Below, one piece after another: positions 57,701-64,000 of a DNA stretch of 64,000 bases. The stretch covers positions 2,636,804 through 2,700,803 of the forward strand of contig JAGGNK010007115.1 in NCBI GenBank assembly GCA_017590115.1. Reading direction: 5' to 3'. A program made the position numbers and the translations under genes. Source of the DNA: Montifringilla adamsi. Its lineage: Eukaryota > Chordata > Aves > Passeriformes > Passeridae. The notes beneath the pieces were generated by a model, which saw nothing but the letters and a program-made list of their open reading frames with translations, made no database searches and had not been told where the DNA came from. Each line of letters starts with the position of its first letter. Positions within the stretch are counted from its first letter, which is position 1.

Positions 57701-60700
57701 CCTGCATCAGCAAGATCTGGGAGACAGAGGAAAGATGCTGCTTCTGCCTTTGCAGCTTGCTCCTAAGTGCCTGACACAGCATAGCATCCATCAGCAGCAG
57801 CTCCCACATGGAGGCTGGTTTTGCAAAGGGAATTTGAGCCTTTTTCCAGCACCGTGGGGATGGAAGCCATGGGATGGAGAGAGTGCAAGGAGGGTAGCAA
57901 GCAAGACAGGGTGCTCTGTCCCAAGACAAGAGGGCAGTGTGCCACAAGGGTCCCTGGTCCCCATCCCCAAGCACCTGGGGAGCCCATCTGCCCACAGGGA
58001 GCCGACATCCTTCCCACAGCCACTTCCCTTATTTGGTGCTCAGGAGCTCAGATCCTGTACGGTTTCCAAGAAGTTGCCATGGTGATGAAATGTAACCCAG
58101 AATGATGTTTTTCTGGCTCTGTGCCTCTTGTCGTCTCCACCCTGTCCCCCTCCTGAACCCAGCCTGGGTTTAGTGGTGCACCCTGGCCAGGGTGAGCATC
58201 CCTGCCCTGCTGCATCCACTCCCTGGGGTGCCCCAAATGCAACAGTCCCCTTCTTGGGAATTGAGGATTGACAACTCATAACATGAAGGGAGGAGTCATC
58301 TTCCCTGGAGCATCACCAGAGCCAGCACTTGAGGGGTTGTTCAGGCTGTGAGGACCCCAGACCTCGGCAAAGGGTGGCTCAGACTTACAGCCTGGTGTGC
58401 AAAAAGGACCATCCCCTCACTAACATTTCTCCCATTGCCCAGAACATCTTTATCCAGTGGAGTGATGAAAACTTATTCAAACAAACACTGTATAAAACCC
58501 ATCCATGGCCCAGTTTGCACTAGGGCCATCCTTGGAACTTCATCAAAGAGGACCTGAAAACCAAAGCTCAGGGGAGCCATACCAAGGCTCAGGGGAGCCC
58601 TGGTGCTGGTTTTGGTCCCCGGCAAGGCTGGAGGAGCCCTCCCAGCTGGTTCCCTGTGGTGGGACACACATCCAGAGGTCAGGCGGCCTCAGGGACACGG
58701 CTGTTCTCAGCCCCAGCAAGGGACGAGGGTGGCCCTGGGGTCACGTTCCCCATCTGTGGGACTGTCCCCCATTCCAGCCACGTGGGAGCCAGGCAGGAAC
58801 GAGTGAGTCAGAGCTGGCCCCACTTTTTACCATTTATAGTCAAAGTGAGCACGAAGCCACTGGCGGGTCCCTGGAGAGCCCAGCTCCGGCCCCCGGAGCT
58901 CCCAGCCTGGCCCTGGCCTTTAGTATTTTCCTTTCATTCCCATTATCTCTGGGGTCATCTCTAAGGGAGTAACTGGAGCCCGATGGAATTTCATCCTGTT
59001 TCCAACGAAAAGGCCCACGAACAACACCTCTCCCTGGTCCCCCCATGGGGACCATGTGGCTTTGTGGCCGCTCCCAGGATTGTGTGCAGGGGTGGCACCA
59101 CAAAACAGCACACAGGGGGCAGAACGTGGCCCCAAAGCAGCCAGGAAAGCAGGAGTGTGTGACCCTGGAAATGATGACCAGGAATTAATTTGCACTGATC
59201 TGCTGCCCTGGTTTGCCCCAGCTCTCACCCTCCACACAGGCAGCATCACAGGGCTGGTGATCCTGATGGCCTGGGGGGATCTACCCCAGGACCAGAGCAA
59301 GGCCACGGCCCTGAGAGGGAGGCAAGGGACGGGGTGACAGTGTGTGTGTGTGTCCCTGGGTTACCTGGGGATTTGGGGGCTCTACCTTCCTCTTCTTCTT
59401 CTGATTCTGCTTGTTTGTCCTGGGATAGACGATCAGCATCTCCAGCCACCTGCAGGCAGAGAAGCAGAAGGTGAGGTCTGTGTCACAGGGACAGGAGTGA
59501 TGCTGACCTGGTCAGTGTCAGCTTGCTGAATAATACCCAGAACCCATCCCAACCAGCTCCTGGGGGAAAAATAAGCCAGGAGAAGAGGGATGACTCCAGG
59601 GTGCTTTGGCTCAAACCCTGTTCTCTGCAAAAGTGAGGCCACAGCCAAGACTGACATGAGGCAAGGATTCAAGGATCCTGAAAGACAGTGGAGAGGGACA
59701 GAGCCTCCAGCAGGACCGTCCCTTGAGCGATGCCAACACCCGCACACTGCAGACAAAGCGCTTTTGTCCAAGGAAGAGCAGCATGAACTCGGCATTGAGA
59801 AGTCCTGTGTCCTCCCACCGTGGCCTGACAACCTGCCCCCGCATCTCTGAGAACTCCACAGGGATCCCTGGACCACTGGAAACATTCCCACTTCAAATGT
59901 CCCTGCTCCCCTTTCCTTCTCCCCCCATTTTGCACGCTGCTGCTGTAAAGCGTTCGGAGATGACAACATCAAGTGGGGTTTGGTTAAGCAATGAAAGCCA
60001 GAAGCACAGAATGAACGTAAAATGAATTCTCCCCCAGCCAGGGAAATCTTCCTGTCGTGCTGCAACTGCAAACAAAACCAGCCTGGCTCGGCCCCAGAGT
60101 GGGAACTGCTCGGGGATGATTAATGCCTGCAGTCAGGAGCAAACGCTCTGCTTCAAAACCCATTGCTGGGCTGATGAGCAATAAATCAGCCCCACCTCAC
60201 TCCGCAATGCCTCTCCCTCCCACGGCAGGCAGGACCAGCAACAAAGGCTGAGCTGGGAACCAGAGCGTGGGGAGAGGGTGGAGAGAGCAGGCCACGGGGG
60301 CTGGCCATGGTTTGGGGCAGTCACTGCTCCTGCCAGGGAGGAGAGGAGCTCACTGCCCTGTGCTGTGATTCCCACATGGCTCTGCATCCTGGCTCCACAG
60401 CCACTGCAACACGCTGCTGTGGATGGGGCTGGGGGGACAGGTTTGCCAATTCAAGGTTCACCTGTGCTTGCTTGTCTCAGTAGGGCAGGGAAATTTCAGT
60501 GCATGAAAACACTCATCTGGTCAAAATCACAAATTCTTGGTAGAAAAATGTCTATTTCAACAAGTATTTACAGAACGAGAGGAGTCTCAACAGAAGATAA
60601 GGCTTGGAAATAGAAATCTCAGCAGAAAGTGCTGACTCTGCTGCTGCCAGGGCTGGGGGAGGCAGGAGATGCTGTGCCTTGGGAACAGTGGGAAAGAGCA

Positions 60701-61503
60701 AGTGTTCATCCCTTCAGCTTCCTGATGGAGTTTCAAATGTCAAATTTTGTGAGGGAGGGACTGAGCTCTGGGCACTCCATGTGGGAAGGCTCTCAGGTGA
60801 GCAGCAGCACAGCCACACTTTGTCACTGTGTGCTGGCAGCTCGGCTCTCCAGGGCTCTGCACCTTTACCAGCATCAGCTGGCATGTGAGTGATGGAAGAG
60901 GATGTTTCTAGGTCACCACCCAACACCTGGAGTTGGGAAATTCACCCTGATTTGCTCTTTTTAGTGATCTAATCTTCGGTGTCACTGAGCCACTGCATTC
61001 CTGTGATATTTTAACCATCCTTGGAGGTGAGATGCTCCCCTGGGACCAGGGAGGTGGGGAGCATTCACCCCAGGATTCTACACCCGCCCAGGAATGGATG
61101 AGGACCAGAGGGTGTATGGCACTCAGGGTCAGACATGCCAGCCCCAGAATTATGGGACCTGTACCAGTGGGCTGGGTGCCTAAAATGGGATGGGATCCCT
61201 AAAAGCACTGTGGGGTCACCCCAGCACCCAGAATCAGCCTGGGTATGCACAGCCACAGCACCCAGCCTTGGTCAAGGTCCTACCCACCTTCCTCTTGCTC
61301 CTGGCTAATGAAAGAGCCTGGGAGTGGCTGAGCCCCAGCTCCTGCACTCACCCACTGATGATCTCCTTGTTCTCAGCCCGGATGAAATGCTCCTTCTCTG
61401 GTGTCAGGATGCACAAGGAGAACTTCTGTCCCGTCCGGCCCTCCCCGTCCACCACATCCGTGCACTGGTTCATGTTGATGGTTCCCTGCGGGAGCGTGGT
61501 CGG
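23258..61503 (-). CDS. MPRIP: Myosin phosphatase Rho-interacting protein (gene span, 21 coding exons, 5' end outside window)
   Basis: MPRIP (M-RIP, p116Rip) binds F-actin, RhoA and the myosin phosphatase targeting subunit MYPT1, bringing phosphatase to stress fibres to control myosin light-chain phosphorylation. Exons on the minus strand encode, in order: most of PH domain 1 ([12 protein letters not shown] on), a Ser/Pro-rich linker, PH domain 2 ([19 protein letters not shown] to NWIQTIMKH), a basic charged region ([19 protein letters not shown]), and a long coiled coil ending in [16 protein letters not shown] and TGA. All 21 junctions keep frame. Without the alternative parts the window encodes 936 residues. 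Adding roughly 100 missing N-terminal residues gives the usual 1,025-residue form. An alternative donor adds 119 codons and a giant cassette 1,288 codons. The missing first exons should lie beyond 64000. Identity is certain. Confidence 0.97.
24376..24461 (-). CDS. MPRIP: MPRIP exon: [15 protein letters not shown]
   Basis: Completes Asp, then [28 protein letters not shown], donor gtgagc. The basic tail is conserved. Reading through the donor would add a short non-conserved end. Confidence 0.96.
24791..24953 (-). CDS. MPRIP: MPRIP exon: [17 protein letters not shown]
   Basis: Encodes [20 protein letters not shown] through [12 protein letters not shown] plus one base, donor gtcagt. This is the last coiled-coil exon. 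Confidence 0.97.
25599..25685 (-). CDS. MPRIP: MPRIP exon: [19 protein letters not shown]
   Basis: 29 codons, [29 protein letters not shown], donor gtaatg. It lies in the C-terminal leucine-rich coiled coil that is reported to contact MYPT1. Confidence 0.97.
26092..26145 (+). repeat. 18-bp tandem repeat, three copies
   Basis: The unit ccaggctgtgacacactc (first copy with one change) is repeated three times at 26092, 26110 and 26128 in an MPRIP intron. Confidence 0.92.
26197..26316 (-). CDS. MPRIP: MPRIP exon: [17 protein letters not shown]
   Basis: 40 codons, [20 protein letters not shown] then [20 protein letters not shown], donor gtgagc. Phase 0 at both ends. A three-copy 18-bp repeat begins 51 bases into the following intron. 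Confidence 0.97.
26406..26565 (-). CDS. MPRIP: MPRIP exon: [19 protein letters not shown]
   Basis: 53 codons plus one base; encodes [20 protein letters not shown] through NQELNAHNQ, donor gtgagg. Confidence 0.97.
26861..27067 (+). repeat. CR1 LINE 3' fragment
   Basis: 'gttcttccttgtgagggtgg', 'gagcagctgtggctgcccca' and the end 'ccaacccaaaccatgccagg'. It is antisense to MPRIP. Confidence 0.85.
27497..27614 (-). CDS. MPRIP: MPRIP exon: [17 protein letters not shown]
   Basis: Runs from [12 protein letters not shown] to EALRRQY and two bases of Leu, donor gtaaga. Coiled coil. Confidence 0.97.
28214..28361 (-). CDS. MPRIP: MPRIP exon: coiled coil [15 protein letters not shown]
   Basis: Encodes [20 protein letters not shown] through [11 protein letters not shown] plus one base, donor gtgcca. 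It is nearly identical to the mammalian protein. Confidence 0.97.
29479..29600 (-). repeat. CR1 tail of another subfamily (minus)
   Basis: 'agaatcatagaatatgctga', 'gttggaagggatccacaagg' and 'atcatcaagtccaactcctg' form the tail of a different CR1 type. It is nested close to the next copy. Confidence 0.75.
29656..30025 (-). repeat. CR1 LINE 3' fragment (minus)
   Basis: Reverse CR1 beginning 'catagaatcccaggatggtt' and 'gggttggaagggaccttaaa' and running through 'gggaagaatttcttcctaat' to 'tcttctccaggctga'. It lies between the giant exon and the ATCERGF exon, in MPRIP sense. Confidence 0.88.
31186..35049 (-). CDS. MPRIP: MPRIP giant cassette exon, 1,288 codons of coiled coil
   Basis: 3,864 bases, exactly 1,288 codons, open throughout and phase 0 at both ends. 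It begins [20 protein letters not shown] after ttttttaag and ends [12 protein letters not shown] before gtcttg. Most of it is heptad-patterned coiled coil (for example [20 protein letters not shown]). A Ser/Thr-rich break near exon residues 480-545 ([20 protein letters not shown]) separates two blocks. Skipping it joins GYVLQ to ATCERGF, the canonical coiled coil. Long mammalian MPRIP isoforms with such an exon are, as I recall, annotated; I could not check. The acceptor (AAG) and donor (GTCTTG) are weak, as expected for an alternative exon. Confidence 0.93.
35050..37995 (-). other. MPRIP: MPRIP intron upstream of the giant exon
   Basis: 2.9 kb. The 900 bases nearest the giant exon (35.1-36.0 kb) are A-rich on the plus strand (pyrimidine-rich for MPRIP) and repeat-free. 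This is a likely place for splicing control elements. No other feature is recognised. Confidence 0.6.
37996..38112 (-). CDS. MPRIP: MPRIP exon: coiled coil ([15 protein letters not shown])
   Basis: 39 codons, [20 protein letters not shown] then [16 protein letters not shown], donor gtagga, phase 0 at both ends. It precedes the giant cassette and can join either that or the ATCERGF exon. Confidence 0.96.
39016..39601 (-). CDS. MPRIP: MPRIP exon: charged Rho-binding and pre-coiled-coil region
   Basis: 195 codons plus one base. It begins [16 protein letters not shown], passes [19 protein letters not shown] and [19 protein letters not shown], then [20 protein letters not shown], and ends TTLLEKE before gtaaag. 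It falls in the part of MPRIP reported to bind RhoA and contains heavily charged helical sequence. The first third has no ATG of its own. Confidence 0.96.
39602..43826 (-). other. MPRIP: MPRIP intron
   Basis: 4.2 kb with the A36 run and a short (CAG)n run near 40808-40826. I see no CR1 copy and no further exon. Confidence 0.75.
42674..42709 (+). repeat. (A)36 homopolymer in MPRIP intron
   Basis: Thirty-six A bases, read as T36 on the MPRIP sense strand. There is no clear retroelement body next to it and no target-site duplication that I can identify. Confidence 0.9.
43827..43936 (-). CDS. MPRIP: MPRIP exon: PH domain 2 end
   Basis: Encodes [19 protein letters not shown] then [23 protein letters not shown] is the closing amphipathic helix of the PH fold. 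It ends in phase 2 at AG before gtaagg. Confidence 0.97.
44367..44456 (-). CDS. MPRIP: MPRIP exon: PH domain 2 middle
   Basis: 30 codons, [19 protein letters not shown] then [11 protein letters not shown], donor gtaagg. Phase 0 at both ends. Confidence 0.97.
44673..44741 (-). CDS. MPRIP: MPRIP exon: PH domain 2 strands 2-3
   Basis: 23 codons, [23 protein letters not shown], donor gtaagt. WKKHWFVL is the second-strand signature of PH domains. Confidence 0.97.
45906..45962 (-). CDS. MPRIP: MPRIP exon: start of PH domain 2
   Basis: A 19-codon exon, [24 protein letters not shown] is the hallmark first strand of a PH domain. Acceptor tcttccag, donor gtgagt. Confidence 0.97.
46080..46140 (-). repeat. 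Short CR1 tail (minus)
   Basis: About 60 bases: 'acagaatcatataatagttt' followed by 'gggttggaagggccttt' and 'aaaggtcatctacccca'. Confidence 0.7.
46821..47068 (-). repeat. CR1 LINE 3' fragment (minus)
   Basis: Reverse-complement CR1: 'gttttgggttggaaggaaca', 'cacttccagagatggggcagc', 'gggaagaatttcttcctaat'. It is in the same orientation as MPRIP. Confidence 0.85.
47505..47604 (+). repeat. CR1 3' end fragment
   Basis: 'ggtctgtgtccctgcccctgg', 'gttggaacaagatgatcttt' and the tail 'ccattctgggattctgtgatcct'. Only the last 100 bases of the element are present. Confidence 0.8.
48131..48247 (-). CDS. MPRIP: MPRIP exon: DFTCEG...[15 protein letters not shown] segment
   Basis: 39 codons, phase 0 at both ends, acceptor ttcacacag, donor gtgagc. 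[19 protein letters not shown] is a conserved basic phosphorylatable stretch. The first part differs from human. Confidence 0.95.
48744..48885 (-). CDS. MPRIP: MPRIP exon: [14 protein letters not shown] segment
   Basis: Encodes [20 protein letters not shown] and [14 protein letters not shown], 47 codons plus one, donor gtaaga. It is a conserved linker between the PH domains. Confidence 0.96.
48886..54734 (-). other. MPRIP: MPRIP intron, 5.8 kb
   Basis: Contains one CR1 copy (54313-54535), a candidate conserved element at 54140-54262, and an unusual CpG-containing stretch at 50760-50900. No exon is supported. Confidence 0.7.
54313..54535 (+). repeat. CR1 LINE 3' fragment in MPRIP intron
   Basis: 'gaggaaattcttccctgtgatggtggtgagg' in pieces, then 'gagaagctgtggctgcccc' and 'ccaaaccaaatcattctat' at its end. 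It is antisense to MPRIP. Confidence 0.85.
54735..55251 (-). CDS. MPRIP: MPRIP exon, long version (distal donor)
   Basis: Begins AG GAG AGC TCC ([15 protein letters not shown]), continues [13 protein letters not shown] and a proline-rich stretch, then runs on 119 codons past an internal donor to FGNER before gtaagg. The extension is Ser/Arg-rich ([29 protein letters not shown]). Using the internal donor at 55092 gives the shorter canonical form. Confidence 0.88.
55092..55251 (-). CDS. MPRIP: MPRIP exon, short version (proximal donor)
   Basis: Ends at AAC AAC AG before gtacag. Both versions stop in the same phase (2), so either joins the [11 protein letters not shown] exon in frame. The short joint (PNNRRSQV) matches the canonical mammalian sequence. 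Confidence 0.9.
55632..55842 (-). CDS. MPRIP: MPRIP exon: Ser/Pro linker
   Basis: Encodes [32 protein letters not shown] and ends LDSKE plus one base, donor gtgaga. The human form has a longer serine run here. It is probably disordered and links the two PH domains. Confidence 0.95.
55843..59364 (-). other. MPRIP: MPRIP intron with local tandem duplication
   Basis: 3.5 kb. Holds a direct duplication at 57339-57636. No exon is seen. Confidence 0.75.
57339..57636 (+). repeat. Local tandem duplication, about 165 and 133 bp copies
   Basis: Copy 1 (57339-57503) and copy 2 (57504-57636) share a T-run, 'atatcacaaaggtgcccacc' and 'aggaagaatgcaagcattct' through 'ccaggagaggccatt', almost base for base. 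Copy 1 has about 33 extra bases in the middle. The near-identity says the event is recent. Confidence 0.93.
59365..59449 (-). CDS. MPRIP: MPRIP exon: PH domain 1 C-terminal helix
   Basis: Encodes [20 protein letters not shown] and KVEPPNPQ. The Trp of the closing PH helix comes first and is followed by a basic patch. Acceptor cctgcag, donor gtaacc. Confidence 0.96.
61352..61503 (-). CDS. MPRIP: MPRIP exon: PH domain 1, central strands
   Basis: After ccctcgcag: [20 protein letters not shown] through [12 protein letters not shown] and two bases of Gly, donor gtgagt. It is the most 5' exon in the window. It starts in phase 0, so the upstream exon must end on a whole codon. Confidence 0.96.
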
Positions 61504-64000
61504 CTGCGAGGGAAAGGAGAAAGGAGCAACTTTAAGGAAAGAAGAGGAGAGGAGCGCAGAGCTGAGCCCTAAATCCTCACCTGCAGGACACCAGGGTCCT
61601 ACACACCAAGATGCTTTGCCCACAAGTAGCCAGATCATCTGTGCGCCGTGCCCAGTGACAGCAAAGCTCTGTGCCACACATCGGGGGACACAGACCAACC
61701 AGTACAACTCCTGCCACACCAGTCTGGTCCACTGGTGCCACTAAGGTGCTTCTCCTATGCCAAACATCCAGGGAAGGATGGCTGCCCTGTTGTGGCACCT
61801 GGACACCAAGAAAGGGCACCAAGTGGCCAGCTTTGGTCTGCAGCCACAAACCATCTGGGCTTGGTGGGGTGGCACCTGGGGACAGGGATGGCAAAGCAGC
61901 AAGGTCCCACTGTCCTCAGCACAGGATGGCTCAGGGATAAACAGACACAAGCACCAGGTTTTTTCCATTAAAATTAAAAAAAAAATCACATGGAGTTTGC
62001 CAGGGAGGAACTGCAGCATGGAAGGGACCTTGCTTGGTGGCTTTTCTCAACAGTGCCACCTCTCAGCCCCATAGCTCCAAGGAGATCTGGTGAAGTGGAA
62101 CAGGTGATGGCCCCTGTGGCCCAAGGGGACACTGAGGGACACCCAGAGGGGTGTCAGCACTGACAAGAGCTGACAGGTCCATCTGGAGCAGCGCTGGCTC
62201 ATCCGATTACAGCGTATCCACCCATCCCCAGTGCCTGCAGCCCTCCCCCCTGAGCCATTCCATGGCTCCCATGTCCCCAGCCTGCCTGTCCCCACCAGGC
62301 TCGGTGACACTGGGGTCCTTCCATCACCCCAGGGCAAACCTGCACCTGGGACATAAATGACTGAGGGAGAGATCCCTCCGAGCTGCCAACAGCACCAAAG
62401 GAGGACCTAAAGCAGTCTGTGGACACCTCCTCACCCTGCCAAAGCCTCCTTGTGCCCTCCAGATGGCCAGGCCAACAAGGAGACGGATTTCTGGCACATG
62501 CTGTGAAGGTTTTTACCATGGAAACCAGCTCCCCTGCCAGCAAAACCCCTCCAAAAGCAGCCTGTGCCAAGCAAAGAAAGGGTGACAGGAGAGAGCTCAA
62601 TGGCCTCAGCCTACAAACCCAGAAAATTCAGATCAGTCTCCCAGAGCTCCCAGTTTAGCCATCAGTGGGTGGTGGGAAATAGCCCCTTTCCCCAGGAAAA
62701 AGGTTTTTCCCTGCAGCTGTGTCCCTGGGTGGGAGCATCCTATGACAGCCCAGGGGTGGCAAGGAGCCATCACGGGTGCTGCAGCACTGGGAACATGAAC
62801 TGGACCAGTTGTACATCACAGACACCAAACCCTCCTCTTCCCCTTGTGGAAATCAGCATCCAGAGACCCCCCAGGTTGGAGGGAGGGAAAGCAAAGCCCA
62901 GCCCAGACCCCCAGCAGGGTGCATGCCCAGCCTCCCACCCTGCACCGCCACGGGCAGTCAGCTCCTAAGAGGATTTTTTGTCTTAGACAACAAAAATAAA
63001 ACCCCGCTTTCCGGGAGCTATAAAAACCCAGCGGAAAAACTTTCTCCTGTTCCAAGTGGAGTCTTAGAAAAGTTTTTGTCTTGCTGGCCTCTGGCACGGC
63101 CAAGGCCTCCAGGACTGTAAGGTCCAGGTCCAGCCTCCTTCCCCTCCCAGAGCAGTTTTACACCAGGGAATTCAACAAAGACAGGGGGGTGAGGAAGAGG
63201 GAGGGAGCCCCACAGGGAGATCTTGGGCCACTCAGTCCCTTGACGCCCTGTAAGGCCCCAGAGGGATTTGGCAGGGAGCTGGCACAGGAAGAGAGGAAGA
63301 ACCAACACCCTCCAAGCCCATGGCAGTGCAGGGTGGCTGCTGCTGCTGCCCACACCCAGCCCTGACCGAAGCGTGCCCGGAGCAGAGGAGCCGGTTTGGG
63401 GGCTGGCCCTGCAAAGTGGTTTTGCCACTCAGCCCTCCTTGTGAAAGGTGAATGCTGGCATCCTGCACAGCCTGACACATGAGTCTCCATCCAGCACTGC
63501 ACCTCTGAGCCAGGACACCAGGAAAGAGTTGGGAACAAAGCTGGGAATGACCCTCATCCACCTGGCCCCAGGGATGAACCCTCCATCCCACTGCAGCTCT
63601 CCTCCACCCCACACCCCTCAGCAGCAGATGAAACCTGACAGACCAGCAGCCTCACTCACTTGGGATGTAAATTCCTTTACACCATTTGTTTCCTTCCTTG
63701 GAGGCAGCAGAGGCACTTTGAAGTGAAGCAGAATGCAAATGGTGCCTGGTGGAAAAGCGTGTGCACGCACACAAACTCCACCAAGGAAAAGGGGATGGCT
63801 TGGACCCCTTCTTCACCTCTGAGCACCTGTTTCTGGGCTGGAGGGCTTCTCAAGGCTGGGGAACCTTGGAGAAGAATGAGCAAAGCTGGTCCCTGGCCAG
63901 GTAAGGACTGTGTGGCTCCAGCAGTTGGAAGGGAATGAATAAATAAATAAATGAAGAAGCAGAGAAGTGTTGCATTGCAGAGACACCAAAACAACAGGGC
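61504..64000 (-). other. MPRIP: MPRIP intron (5' part of gene continues outside)
   Basis: No exon matching the earlier PH domain 1 sequence is visible here, so the N-terminal exons lie to the right. Nothing else is recognised, apart from a TATA-like word at 63018-63027 (see findings). Confidence 0.7.

Overview
The window is vertebrate nuclear DNA, most likely avian. Its genes are split by GT-AG introns, it has CpG-island promoters, and it carries more than a dozen copies of a CR1-type LINE 3' end, recognisable by the recurring 'ggttggaagggacctt' / 'ccaacccaaaccattct' tail. CR1 in this density is typical of birds. The gene order FLCN - PLD6 - MPRIP, with MPRIP on the opposite strand, matches human 17p11.2. 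No prokaryotic, viral or CRISPR features were seen, and no tRNA or rRNA gene was recognised.

Layout. Positions 1-360 are a CpG-rich promoter. On the minus strand at its left edge there is a possible first codon cluster of a divergent gene. FLCN (folliculin) occupies about 1.2-10.1 kb on the plus strand, in 11 coding exons that sum to exactly 579 codons plus stop. After its 3' UTR, a spacer and a CR1 copy comes PLD6 (MitoPLD/Zucchini) at 12.99-13.76 kb, two exons in a second CpG island; its N-terminal membrane segment is lost at a single 'n' in the sequence. From about 15.16 kb to the right edge everything belongs to MPRIP (myosin phosphatase Rho-interacting protein), transcribed on the minus strand. 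It has a putative 8 kb 3' UTR (15.2-23.3 kb) and 21 coding exons between 23.3 and 61.5 kb. The first exons, which encode the N-terminus and the start of the first PH domain, lie beyond the right edge.

MPRIP shows two in-frame ways of changing length. One is an alternative donor that adds 119 codons. The other is a giant 1,288-codon exon (31186-35049) whose length is a multiple of three and whose splice sites are weak, so it can be kept or skipped. The window encodes 936 residues without either insertion and 2,343 with both.

Roles. FLCN works with FNIP at lysosomes as a GTPase-activating protein for RagC/D in amino-acid sensing. PLD6 acts on the outer mitochondrial membrane in piRNA biogenesis and mitochondrial fusion. 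MPRIP tethers RhoA signalling and myosin phosphatase to actin. They are neighbours by ancient synteny, not an operon. I found no undescribed multi-gene system. The items worth following up are splice-level and assembly-level: a GC-AG intron, the masked PLD6 N-terminus, the giant cassette exon, and candidate conserved non-coding elements.
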